Made by a program: the position numbers and the translations under genes
Notes under the pieces: model-generated
Databases searched by the model: none
Seen by the model: only the letters and a program-made list of their open reading frames with translations
What the model was told of the DNA's origin: nothing
From: Rotaria sp. Silwood1
Lineage: Eukaryota; Rotifera; Eurotatoria; Philodinida; Philodinidae
Reading direction: 5' to 3'
DNA length: 64,000 bases
Assembly: GCA_905250075.1 (NCBI GenBank)
Contig: CAJNOP010000016.1
Location: 1,893,661-1,957,660 of the forward strand
Shown: positions 38,484-51,082 of the stretch, one piece after another
Layout: the number at the start of each line of letters is the position of its first letter
How positions within the stretch are numbered: the stretch's first letter is position 1

Positions 38484-41400
38484 TGATTAATTATTTCTTA
38501 TGTTTTCAAATAATACAAACGATTTTGAATTATATTCAATTTCAATTTTAATATAATGTTTTTTTTTCTTTGAAACTGATAGTTTTTCTGAGTTCGTATT
38601 TCAATAGAATGGAAAAGCGTGACTGAAAATCAATATCTAGAAAAACAAATGGAATACTTAAAAAAATATTATCGAGGCAGAGTGATATATGCTTATGTGT
38701 GCGTAACATAACTATATTAAGTAGAACGAGAAAGGAAAAAAATCCTAGAAGAACAACAAACGCATAGGTAGTATTAACATATGTAAAGAATAGTAAAAAA
38801 TGGAAACTTTAAAATAATTATATACAAGGAAATAACATGTATTTATTGACATCGTCTTAGAAGTATGAAGTCTATAAGAAATCTATAAAGAAAAGCTTAA
38901 TATAATACAATCCATTTGGAAGTTCGAGATATTTAATGCATGTTTATGTCTGTTAACTATGCTGTTAAAACAAGTTTTGATAACTGATCAATGCAGAACT
39001 GCTTTTAATTACCTTGATATTATCAGAAAGTCTTAGAGGTCATGCTTAAAGGATGCCTATGATCATTGTGATTTAGGTGTTAATATATGAGGGTTATGTT
39101 AAAATTGCATTTCAGTGTTATCAAAATGAGTAAGATCAATAGCAAAAAGATTTCATTTTCGTGGATTTATACAAAAGTTCATTTTGACGTCGTCTGATAA
39201 ATTTTCATCAAGTTTCTGCGTATTATTTGCTAGAGAACTAAGAGTAGCTACAATTTTTTTTACTATTTGTTCGTTTGTTTCTTAATTTTCGTAGCTCATT
39301 TTCGTTAATTTAACATAATTGCTATTCTAACTATTGATTTAACTAAAAAATAAGCTTGTTGTACATGTTTGTTATTTGTACAGTAGATCTCAATACACTA
39401 CTATATATTTCGATAAGTTCAGAAACATTGATCTGAATTATTTCCTAAAACTATAACTTGATCAATTCATACTCATTTATATTGATCGTATGACGATAAT
39501 GGCAAATCAATGCGTCATTACTCATCATCTTTGATATCTATTATATAATTTTTCATTTACACAAAAATCAGAAATTCCGTTATTTAGAACATTCACAAAC
39601 GTATTTCAGCCATGTAAATTTCGAGGATTTTCTTGAACAGTCTTAATTTTGTCGTTAATGCCGTTCAGGACATTTTTCGGTTGCTAAAAAGCTCTCGATG
39701 AAAATTTGACATCTGTTGTGTCTGATTCATGCGAAAACGAACCCAATGACCGTTGACTTCCGCTTTTTCTTCACTGTTGCTACCATGGGAAGAAGTCACA
39801 AAAGTTCGACTTAAAACTTGCACTAGCTATTTTTACAAATTCGACATTTTCTTCAACGACTTGAACTATTTTTATTTTTACTAGATTTCTTTTTTGAATA
39901 ACTTCATGTTAACCACACTAAAGAAAAAGAAAAAATATTTTTCAAGATTAATTTGAAACAGTACAGCTATCACAAACATTGTACTAGAGAACTATATAAA
40001 TACGTTATTTTTTTGCTTGCACGTACGTGTAACGACTAAATGTTCGTCTACCTCCATTCTTTTTCTTAGCATTAGAAAACGATCATTTTCAAATGAATTT
40101 TCTTGAATTTGCGCGAACTAACTAATTGGTACAACAAAACCATACAATTACGAACTTTTCTGCTCAATAGTTGATCATATAAGATGTATATTGGTGCTTC
40201 ACACAGACTGATTTCGCTAATGGCTTACTATTTTTTTTTTCATAAGGCTAATTTGTCATGTACGCTGATTATTGAGCTAATAAATGGCGTGATAACTTAA
40301 GTTTCTAACATGTAATAGTACCAGAATGAACACATATATCATTTCATCATATCTTTCTTTCTTGAAGGCATCCGCCCACTGTTTCTAAGGTTTCTGAAGA
40401 ACAGCTTGTCAGAGAAATTTTAGACTATCACGGTAGATAAATTTTGACGAACAGAAAAAGAGTTATATTAGAGTCGAAGTCGTTGAATGCTACTTTTTAG
40501 GAGATATTAGGCTCACAATCGATCAAAATGATTCCTCTTTTCGTGCCACATTTCTTCGAGAGAATACGTGTGGTTAGGTTCAAAAGTTTATTGCACGAAC
40601 TGATCACTATTTGAGGTGGGTACGCTTTTTTTGTTTCTTTACATTGTTTGTTCTCTCAATAAAAAAAAGTCAAAATGTTGCACTTACTCTAGAAGCGTCT
40701 GTTTTTTTTTACTAGGTCCAAGTTTGTAAAAGGTGCAAAATTATTTTCAAAGCAATAGTTTTTGAAATAATAAAAAGTACGAACACTAAATAGCGAAGAG
40801 TATCTGTGAAAAAAGTTTCAACTCGATACCTCTTAACGTGTCGACGCAATGGAGCGAAACAATACTTTTTTGTATAAAATATGGCTTCGAGCAAAATGAA
40901 ATACAAAATAGAATGTCGATTTTTCCTAAATAATCATCTTTTTTTCTTTTGTATTTCAGGTTTTTGTAGGCTCTCAACTACTGTGCATTCAATGAGATGG
41001 TTTTCTATGTTCAGAGAATGCCTTTTTTGTCTGTGAGATGCCCATGATCAGCTACTCTTGAATAATATACTTATTATTGATTGTACGTATGTTTGATTAC
41101 CAACAGAGTAAATGAAATAATCAACGAAATAATTAAAGATTAAGAGTGAACCATTTTCAAGATACTAACTCCTAAATTTTGTCATACGAATCGTATCTTG
41201 ACATTTGACTCTAAAAAAAATATATGTTAAAAATAAGATAGCTACCAGCAGATCAAACGTAAAGAGGAAATATTTTTAAAAAAAAGTTAATGAGTCGAGT
41301 TTTTTGAGACGGAGAGGTTTCTAAAATCGTTCTTGTCCAGGTCAAAACACTGTCAAAAGAAGTTCATGTTTGGTGGATCGATATAGAATACTTCAAAATA

Positions 41401-42383
41401 TATTTATCAATGAAAAACAATAAAATTGAAAAATTTTGATTTTTGATATAGCTTGAATGTGTTCTCTGTCAAATGCTATATAAATAAGGACTCTTCGTTG
41501 TTATTTAGTGCGTTTATTAAATTCAACCTTCAAAATCCCTAGCAGAAAACCTCATGCTACGATTATTCTTTCTATGCAAAATTCTCCTCATGACAATTTC
41601 TAAAGGTATTGAGTGCATGAGTTATGAACCTTTGGCACCGCTAAATATGGTCAGTTTTGAAGGAAGAAAAGATCTGATACATATACGAAAGTGTGTTTTG
41701 CATTTTGTTTTTGCAAAATTAATTTTTGATAAAAATAACAAAGTTTTCTCTTCTTTTCTCACACACAGTGTATTCGATTGAACTTAAGTTAGGATGAGTG
41801 TCTTTTTTTCTTCAAAATGTTGTTCCTACGAACTTCGATAGCCTTCAAAAAATCAGTACTGTCGAAGAAAAACATGCTTTTTGATCAGTGCAGTATTTTG
41901 CTTCTTCAGAGCTGTAGAAACGATGCTTTCGAGAGAAAAAAAAGACACCTACACTCTAGTTGTCATTGAAAAAGTTGATCTCAAAAAAATGAATTATAGA
42001 AGCTTGCAGGAGGAAGACTTTCGGCCATTGTTAGCCTTTGCGAACTCTATATCACCTTGAAGAAAGCATCTGAAAATTGTGAATCTATATCATACTTAAC
42101 TGACAGATGCAAACAACGACATACTTAATTCATACTTAGAATAATATATAAGAGAAAAGAAAGCTAGATGCATACACTTGTACACATGCATTGACGAAGT
42201 CATGTCGCAGTTGCTGTGTAATAAAAAAAAGTGAGTAATTGAATTGAACAAAAGAACTAATGCAATGACGTAACAATGTTTTATTGTTCCGTTCTTTTTT
42301 ACTGATATCATCTATATACAAAAAATAGGGATTCGTATATTATGGCTTTATTTAAAAAATGACGAAATTATGATAGAGAATGA
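38484..42383. other. 3.9-kb intergenic stretch between two minus-strand genes
   Basis: No gene is supportable. The part next to 38483 should contain the promoter of the calcium-sensor gene. A dispersed repeat copy lies at about 41460-42040 (separate entry). The ORFs at 40712-40977 (minus) have simple composition and no domain. Confidence 0.45.
41460..42040 (+). repeat. Dispersed repeat, copy 1
   Basis: About 580 bp that also occurs at about 58740-59350 in the same orientation, easily aligned by eye (shared CTACGATTATTC, TTTTTTTCTTCAAAATG, GTATTTTGCTTCT and many blocks between). Near the left end this copy has TGCTATATAAATAAGGACTC, a strong TATA-type core promoter, so it may be an LTR or the 5' end of a retroelement. 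The short ORF inside (41554-41781) is not conserved in copy 2. No target duplication was found. Confidence 0.6.
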
Positions 42384-45300
42384 TTAATTTTTTCCATCTT
42401 CGTTTGGATCAGATTCTTCATTTTTAATGTTTGCTTGATTTTTGACATTATGACGGTCTTTAGATTGTTTTATATCATGTGAACTTTCCCATTTACGTGT
42501 TAATAGATTATATTCTTTAATTATCTGATTCTCACCTGTTTCATTTGTACTATCCATTAAATATCTATATAAAAATATGGAAAAAAAAAATTAAAAATAA
42601 AAATTAGAAAAAAAACATTGCTATTTCATACAATTTATTATTTTTAGTTGCAAGACCATTACTTGTTTTAAAATCAGGAATATCTACAACAACTTTCCAT
42701 TTTTTCTTTTCCATATCATATTCTTCAATTTTACCATCTGAATATAATTAGATATTTATAAAATAAAATTTTCATGAATTAATCACTTACAAGGTACAGC
42801 TTTTCCTTTTTCATCAAAATTATAACCACCAGCAACAATTAATGTTCTATATAGACAAATAACATATACATAGATAAACAGAAAAATGATTAGAAACATT
42901 TACGGTGAATCTTTATTATCAATTATACTAATTAATGGTCGAGCTCTTGGAGGATCAAGATCAGCTAGTGTTTTCCATTGTTTTTTTTCAAGATCCATTA
43001 GAAGAACATCACTATTTAAGATTATATATACGTTATGTTGTTTTGCTTTATTGAAAGTAATTTTCTTACCCATTACATACAATCTCATTTCCAATAAAAT
43101 CAAATCCACCGATTACATACAAAACATTATCAATAACGCTTACACCTGGACCAATGCTACCATCTTAGCGTAAAACAAATAGATTTGTGTTTTTTTCTTG
43201 TTAGATATCAAAACTTTACTAGGCATGTATGGTAAATTTCTCCATTCGAATTTATCTAGCTTTGTATCAAGCATATTGACATTTGACATTGTTTCGTAAT
43301 TAAAATTATGTCCACCAACACTAATTATCTTACTATCATCTGTTGCTGCTAAACCAAAACCCATACGACCATTACCAGGTATTGGCGGAAGTTCGATTAA
43401 TTCTTTGGTATTGTTACTGTAACTATGTATCAATTACTTTTTCAATAAAATTATTGATAGAAGAACAATTCTTTTTTTTTATTGGCATGAATAGCAAAAA
43501 GGTTATTTCGACATTGAACTTTAATCAAGAAACATCAGAAGTATTGAATTTCTTTCACAAAATAATTTGTGTTTATCAGAATCAATAATAGAGAAATATT
43601 TTAAAAAGTCTATTAATTGCTTTGATATCCTCTAATATAGCTCCTAATTTATTTATTCTGATTTCATTTGTTTCCGATTCACTCTATGCTAAAAAAAATC
43701 GATTCTAAACTCGCCTAATTTGACTCTTATTTATGAACTAATCAATATAAATGAAATGAGTAACAGAGATAGTTCATTGCTGTTTTTCTATGCATTGAAG
43801 GAGCAAGTGACATATGTAAGTTGCAAAGTTTTTATTGTACGACCGGGTTTGATGGTTACATATGCTCTGTCAAACTCTTCTCTCTTCATATGCTTCGAAT
43901 TAGTCGATCAGCTTTTCATGAGCGATGAAATTGATGCTTTGCGTTGTAGAATGGCTAGTGAATTTAAATTGCATAGACAGATTAATTAGAGTTGAATTAG
44001 GAACCAACTAAAATTGATATGGGCTCAGTTTAGAAACTTTTTAAATGAGACAATTTATCTTAATTGTCAATCGGGGATGATTTAGGAGTAGATCATTGAT
44101 TTCCTTGACACAATCAAGTTCAAGTTGAATAAAAAAAAAACTGTTTTTCTATTAATACTATCTCAGTTTATAAAAGCATCCAAGACAAACTGCCCAGTCC
44201 AGATTGTAATATATTTAATTGCACTATGACTAGTATGTAGGAATCGGTTCACGTCTCGAGTATGGTCTCACACTTGGATTCGATCCTACAATTAATGAGA
44301 TCTTGACGTTTCAAAATATTTTTACTTTTTCAAACTATCAATTTTTATAAGAATATACGACTGAAATTCCGTTCGGTCATGATTGAAAAATTTGTTGTAC
44401 TTGGAAATAGGTCACAGAAGTAGAAAGCATTATTGTTTTACTAAAAGAATTTGTTTTGAATGAATATTCATCTACAGATGATGAACTGAATACATGGACG
44501 AGAAAATGATTTATCATGTTGAAAAAAGCATTTATATATGTGTTCACAATTATAAGATTTTAACAGCAACACTGCATCCTATTCCAGCATCATCAGCAAC
44601 AAGCAAATGTATATTTAGCAGAATTGATCGAGTTCTAGAAGCAGAAAGATACCAAGTGAATCTTGAATCATTTGCATTTTTTATAGAATTTGATACGGTC
44701 TCTTTTCTTTGTTGCTGTTTACGAAAGAAACTGAATATTATACTTTTTTCATATAAAATAAAAAATTTGAAAACTATACTGTGTCTATGAAAGAAGCTAT
44801 TGTAACAACCGAGCATAATGTGTAAGTTGTTGCTTCTCCTCGATTGAAACAAGTGCGATGCGCTTCTCTATCTATTACCTATCGACACTTCTATTACTAG
44901 TTTGTCCTTGTCTCGTGCATAATAGAGATAGCCGCAATACCCTTTCCTGTTCGTTCTTCTTCTATTTTTACTTTGGAATGTCATGCTTAATGTATCCTCG
45001 CCTCGTACATAGTGTTATCCATAAAAGGAATAACCACAACATCTTTTCTATCCGCTACGCTTATCTCTCGTACCTGTACTTTGGAACCATACTCTCAATG
45101 TGTCGTTCTTTCATAGTGTTAACCATAATCGTTCTAACCTTTGTATTTGTCCTTAAACCAATATTTTTCTGTATTGTGTTTACTGTATTCTTCAAGGTCC
45201 TTCTATGCTAAGAAATAGTATATAAGGAGCGGGAAAAATACAGTAGACGCACGATTTTACTTACACTAATAAAGTATTAGGACAACAGTTCTCGAGCTGT

Positions 45301-46109
45301 GCCTACTCTATCTAAAATCGTCACAGCTATCACATGTGGATTAGCTCTGTTCGGGTATCGGATACAGCTATCCAGATCCGATTGGAAAAGGTCGCACGCG
45401 TAGGAAACACTAACTATGACTCAACATTTAGGAGTGATGTTTTAATTGGATTAGTATAGGCATTGATTCTCTGTTGAAACAAACCGTTCATCAAAAGTTA
45501 GCTTAATACCAAAGCTAGCCCAAAACAAAATTGTCTAGAGTATTCAAAATATAAAATCAGTGATTAAATCTGACGAAATCGTTTACTTTATGTATCTTAC
45601 TTACAGATAATCATTTTCTGGTGCTTTTTTTTGTCCTGTTTTAGCATCGACAATATAACCACCGAGAATAAAAACACTATCATTCATTTGCATAAGTGCA
45701 TATCGTTTTCGAATTTCTTTTTTTTCATTTTTTAATTTTTTTATAGCATCATCTTGCATATGCATCATTTGATCATCATTTATAGTTATATTTGGTGATG
45801 TTACAACAGCATTTGGTCGACCCATTTCTAATGTATCTTTATGATTTTGAAAACGTTGATTATAACTTAGTTGAAGATTTTTTTCAAAATATTCATTTAA
45901 ACAATTATCACATTTATTTGATAGACAATGAATTACTTTTAAATTCGGTTTTTTTATATAAGCCTAATAAGAAATTTTATTTTGAATCTTTAAATATTAG
46001 TATTTACTTGAAAAATAGGTTCAACAAAGCGTTGTTTTATAGGTTCAACTGATAATTGACAACAATAGATATCAGCCGATATGACATTACACTGATATTG
46101 GGAACTCAT
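42384..46109 (-). CDS. Kelch-repeat protein
   Basis: Eight exons on the minus strand: 46008-46109, 45605-45963, 43220-43422, 43070-43163, 42904-43011, 42791-42846, 42632-42737 and 42384-42564, giving 402 aa with phase kept at every junction. Kelch blades are visible as GG-containing strands followed by a Trp: SVFILGGYIVD, KIISVGGHNFNYE with FEWRNLP, LYVIGGFDF with KQWKTLADL, LIVAGGYNF with KKWKVVV, and a final KWESSH. The first about 110 residues are not kelch and include CLSNKCDNCLNEYF, possibly a small zinc-binding or disulfide segment. There is no BTB domain, so it is not a standard Cul3 adaptor. The tail is Asn/Asp/Lys-rich. The second intron (43423-45604, 2.2 kb) contains a solo LTR. The GPR155 stop codon lies 198 bp upstream on the same strand. 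Confidence 0.85.
44801..45325 (+). mobile_element. Solo LTR with 5-bp target duplication
   Basis: This 525-bp segment starts TGTAACA and ends CGTCACA (TG...CA with a short inverted repeat) and is flanked on both sides by GCTAT (44796-44800 and 45326-45330). Inside are a TATA box (TATATAAGG at 45219) and, 49 bp later, an AATAAA poly(A) signal (45268), in the order expected for U3-R-U5. That is the structure left when an LTR retrotransposon recombines between its two LTRs. The ORF at 44858-45211 lies wholly inside and is not a gene. It sits in intron 2 of the kelch gene, in the opposite orientation to it. Confidence 0.75.
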
Positions 46110-46307
46110 TACACAAAAAAAAACAATATTAAATAATAAGCTCTTCGCGCGTCATTATGATATGTCGTTTATGAAGAAAAAAAATGAATCATGATTATGT
46201 GCAAAAAAAGAAGGTTTAATATTAAAAACAAACATTTACCGGTTTATATTCGTACAAAACAAAAGATGACAAAATATAGTATACATGTTTACATCGATGT
46301 GCTTCTT

Positions 46308-49300
46308 CTATTTTGAAAAAGCATACCAACTTGATAATAGATCCAACTCGTTATCATGTTGTTTTTGATTTAGGCAGATAACTTGTTTATGATCTAATAA
46401 TTGTTGAAAATAATTTTGAGCCATATACTCATTTTCTACATAACCATTTGTAATAATCCATTGACAAAATTGATTTCCATTGAAGATTGTTTCCGTAGGA
46501 GAATTCATACTAAATAGAAATTCGTTAAATATTGTGTATTTTTTGTTTTTGTTTTTGTTTTATAATTTAAAGAGAATCATTAATTACATGCAAAGAAATT
46601 ATTTGTAATATTATTGTACTTTTTATTGAAGAAAATGAAATATAAAACTTAGAAAAGAAAGGATTTCGTAAACATTTTAATTAAAGATATAAGTTATGAT
46701 GTTTGATATTTGTATTACAAAATGTAATAATTCAAAAATATTGCCATAATCTATTCTTTTACAACCAAAAGTTAATTAGCTGATTTAAAAGTAAATAATA
46801 GAATCAAATACTGCAGACTCTCAAGAATACTATTAATGTCTGCTTTACCTCATAGGATAAGGATGTTTCAGGTGTTTCTTTTCATATCTATATTCAGTCA
46901 CACATCAACAGTAAAACATGCACAATGCTGATCGGTTATTTACATTAGAGTTTAGTCTCTAGTAAATTAAAATATTGTAAGAAAAACCATGACAAATAAA
47001 TTTCTTAATTTACAAAAGAGATTAATATTATGTATGTACAATACCGATGACATATATTTGAGTCTAAATGAAATGAAACAAGAAGAATATCCTATTTAAA
47101 TTATAGAGCAAAAGTTTTAGCACAAAATATTCACTTATTTTTCGATCACTTAAGGGTAACTGATTAGAGTTAGTTAGAAATAGAATTTTTTACTATTTCC
47201 GAATATATGTTCAGATTTTCGTTCTGAAATACGATTGAATAAGATTCAATAAATTTTGTGAAAAAGTTCGAAAGTGTGTCGTAAAACAACGTCAAACCGT
47301 CACTATTATAGAGTACTAAATCAAGTATTTCATAAACTACTGTTTAGAAATACGAAAGTTTTAAAATCTGCCAAGCAAAAGTAAATAAAACGCTTTGCAG
47401 AGTAAACTTTTTTTTGTACGAAACTGATCTATTAAAAATTGTTCCATATTTTGAATTAGATAGGTTGACATTGTACAATAAAATTACACCAGACTCATAA
47501 GCATAATTATATAAAGAAAAAAGAAACAACACTAAGCATAATACGAAATACATACATGATGATTTCATTAGAAAACTGTTTTGTTACAAATTATAGTTAG
47601 TAAAAATTTTTATAAAAATCATTCTTACTTTGATTGACGAATAAAATCCGGTCGAATTCTATTTTCTAAATCTAATGAATCATTATTTTCTATTGATCTA
47701 GTGTTGACATCATCACGACAACAATTTATATTAAATCCACAATGATGAAATAATTTAATAATTCTAATAAATAAAGTCAAAAAAAAATTTGTTTTTTTCT
47801 CATATTTATATTTTACTTTTGTGTAATCGGTACAAGTAAATCAGCATCTAATGCAAAGACAAGAAATGTTATAATACCCTAACGAAAATAAAATAGATTA
47901 AAACAAAACAAACAAACTAAAGAATCTTACTTGACCATGTAATAAAACTGTATCCAAAAATTGTAATTCATAATAAATTCCGTTACGATCATGTGCTAAT
48001 ATTAACCATAATAAAACGGATACACACTATTCCATAAAAAAAAAATCATTGTGTTTCTTTTTCTGTTTGTAGCATATTAGAGAAAAAAAACGACTTACAA
48101 TAATAGCATCAATAGTTAATAAAGCAACAAGTATTCCATGACGAAATAATTGTGTATCAGCTTCTGATGGTTTGATTTCTAATATTCTCAAACAATAAAA
48201 AGAAAAACAAAATCAAATCAAAAAAATTACCTGCAGGAATAATAGGTCGTATATCTGTTTGTTCATCATCATCATCTATTAATGGTCGGATTTCATTCGT
48301 TCCAGAATTTGAATGATCAATATTATTATGGGATCGATTATTAATCGAATCATGTTTTAATCGAAATGTTCGACGAGCTATACGAAGTAGACTTATTGTA
48401 TTAATTAAAATGCATATAACAAGTAAAACTGTTGAAAGAATAATTTGAATTTTTCCAAATTTTTCCGTTTCTAATATTGAAGCTTCTTTTGATCGATCAC
48501 TTGATGAACAAAACAAAATTATTAATGATATACATAATGAAACAGTCCATCCAAAAACATGATATATCCAAGAATATCGACGAGCTAATTGATTTGAATA
48601 ACAAATAGTTATCATTAAAGCTATTGAGAGACTTGTTGCCCATGTTCGAGTAGTTAAGGCTATTAAAATACTACCTAAAAAACAAAACAATGATTATAAT
48701 TGATTTTAAATTTTTTCTTCGCACTACCGCCGATAAACCGGAAGTACATAGCCGTATGGGAGCCACTTTTCTTCGCTGTGATCCTAATATCTCATAGGAG
48801 ACAGCACCTGGAAACCTGGAGTATATGACAAATTTTGTTCTACTCTTCAAGATCATCTGTTTTGAAAATTTCAAATTCTTCTGATGAATCGTTTTTTAGA
48901 AACCCCGAAAAGGACTATCTTAGAACTTTTCTATCACATTGGCGACATCATGAAAAAAAATTAGTTATTTAAAGTTTTTTTTTAATTAGATTGAAGAAGA
49001 ATAAACACAGTTTTTTTTCATGCAAAATCATTTCGAATGATTTTCTATAAACATTTTCTAATTTATTTAAAGTTAAACCAATTCGAGAATTTTCTTGAGT
49101 TTGAAAACATACAATGACCAACATCGTGTGTATGTGAATCATTGCCATTAGTCTGATAACCGTTGAGAAATTTCATTGTTTATTTCTTTTGAGTGATCTC
49201 TATCTTCTCTGGCAAGCAATAATGACAATTATCTTTACTTTTTATGAGCATCTTACTAGCAACAGCAGTAATATGAAAGAAGTGATGTATTTTACGTAAG

Positions 49301-51082
49301 AAAAAGAAAATGTGAAAAAGTAAATATCTTATGTTACACGTGTGTTCGTACTATCACCAGTATGTCGACAATAGATTGTCGGCTAAAGAACAGCTATAGG
49401 TGTACTGTGGTAGAATGACGGTTACAGTTTAGCCGGCCATTTAAGTGTTAAACTACTGGCAGTATAGTGCACATTATATTAAACAATCTACTAGCGGTTT
49501 TTGTTCAGTTTCAATCAAACATGGGATATGTTAACATATATTTATTGAATGAAATCAAGACCATATGAAGGATTCTAAAGGGTCAGTGTGTCATATATGT
49601 ATAATAGTTATAAATATGTCCGATCACAAAATTGAACACTATATTAGAATCTTTAAAAGTATTGAGCAAGGCAAAAAATGAAAAGAATAATCAAAACAGT
49701 ATATTAAAATGACACATATTCTTATCAGAAGTTTGACTTATAAACTATCAGATATGTTTATTAATTTTTCTTATTTATTTACCTATATCAAGTAGCGGTG
49801 ATGTTGTTGATAATAAAGAACCTTTAACATGATGTATAACTATTGTCCATATAGCTAATATTATTTGTAGACCAACAAAAATCAATGTATATTTATGTAT
49901 AAATGATATTTTTAACCATCGATGTCGTAAACAAAATCCAATAAGAACAATAATTGTACAACATAATGACATTATACTAACATCATATTTTGTTTTCATT
50001 AATAATATTTCATATGATTCTCTTATTTTAATATCCAGTGTACGTAAATTAATCATTTTAGCTGAAACAAGTATAATTGGTCCTGAAAGTAAAGTTGAAA
50101 CAACAAGTCCAGTTGATGCAATAGCTTGTAATGGTAAATTTGATTCTGGTACATAAAAAACGACTGATGGTGCTGTTGGTGCTGTTCCATATAAAAAACC
50201 TAAATTTGAATAATCTAATGTATAATTTAAATTTTCATTTTCTGGTTTAACAAGAAAAAAAACAAGTTGACGTAAAATTAATGGAAATATAATTGATTTC
50301 ATCATACTAAGAAGAAAAACAGTAATAACAAGATGTGCATGTAAACGATTTAATTTTCCAACCATTGTTAAACCAAGATAAAATAATGCTGTAGCACTAA
50401 ATGATTGAGCTATTGGTGTTAGAACATATTCTATTAAATATGGTAGATGTTGTTTTAATAGTAGATTAAATATAACACCAAGTAATGTACATATAACAAT
50501 TGGATTACGACTTATATTGCGAAAAACTGTTGAAATTAATTGAAATTTATTCCATGATTTACCTCGATGTTTTTGTTGTTCATCAAAACGTTTTTGTAAT
50601 TCAATGAAGAAAAAACCTATTGGATTAAGTATAACAAGTTGTATAGGTGCTATTAAATAAACATATCGACCAAATTCAGGATGAGTTTGTTTATAAACAG
50701 ATTCAATTATTGGATATATTAATGGAAAATCATTACTTTGTGTTGTCATTATAGCATATTCACCCATATTAGCAAAATTTCTTGGACGTTCAGCTATAAA
50801 TGTTAGAATCATTGTTAAAAAAAATATTATGGTTTTACCAATAAGTACAGCTGTAAGAAATTGCCATGAGACACTTTGAAATTGTACATCAACAAGATTT
50901 TTAAATATAATAGCAGGTAAAGCAAAATTACTTATATAACGTGAAAGACCAATTGAATGAGTATTTGTTAAAAGATTCAATTGACCAGCTATATAACCAG
51001 CACTAATTATAAAAAAACATTGAATAAGAGCTGGATAAAGATCTTCATCAGAAACTAATGGAATATTGCTTGTTTGATTCAT
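46308..51082 (-). CDS. GPR155: GPR155/LYCHOS-like membrane protein (PIN-type carrier plus DEP domain)
   Basis: Seven exons on the minus strand: 49783-51082, 48231-48674, 48099-48178, 47931-48026, 47817-47878, 47629-47763 and 46308-46509, giving 772 aa (human about 870). I start at 51082 (MNQTSN) because translation from further upstream lacks family features. Exon 1 encodes the auxin-efflux-carrier-like domain of about ten helices (CFFIISAGYIAGQL, RYISNFALPAIIFKNLV, ATALFYLGLTMVGKL, GTAPTAPSVVFYV). Exon 2 onward gives further membrane helices (GPCR-like part) and an acidic loop (LIDDDDEQTD), then YELQFLDTVLLHGQ and GIITFLVFALD. The last exon is a DEP domain (GNQFCQWIITNGYVEN, SSWYAFSK). The human protein sits in lysosomal membranes and reports cholesterol to mTORC1 (established knowledge). 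Phase is kept throughout. Confidence 0.92.
48820..48915. repeat. Fragment of the dispersed repeat (copy 3)
   Basis: In GPR155 intron 1, the segment with TATGACAAATTTTGTTCTAC and the following CATCTGTTTTGAAAATTTC matches about 59384-59460 of copy 2. The ORF at 48671-48874 overlaps this intronic piece and is not a gene. Confidence 0.45.

Noticed and set aside
44235..44300. GGATTCGATCC motif resembling a Pol III B box
   Set aside because: No matching A box or tRNA fold; likewise the GGGTTCGATCG at about 29521 in a DNAAF2 intron.
44858..45211. Hydrophobic ORF of 117 aa on the + strand
   Set aside because: Lies entirely inside the solo LTR and intron 2 of the kelch gene; composition follows the T-rich LTR sequence.
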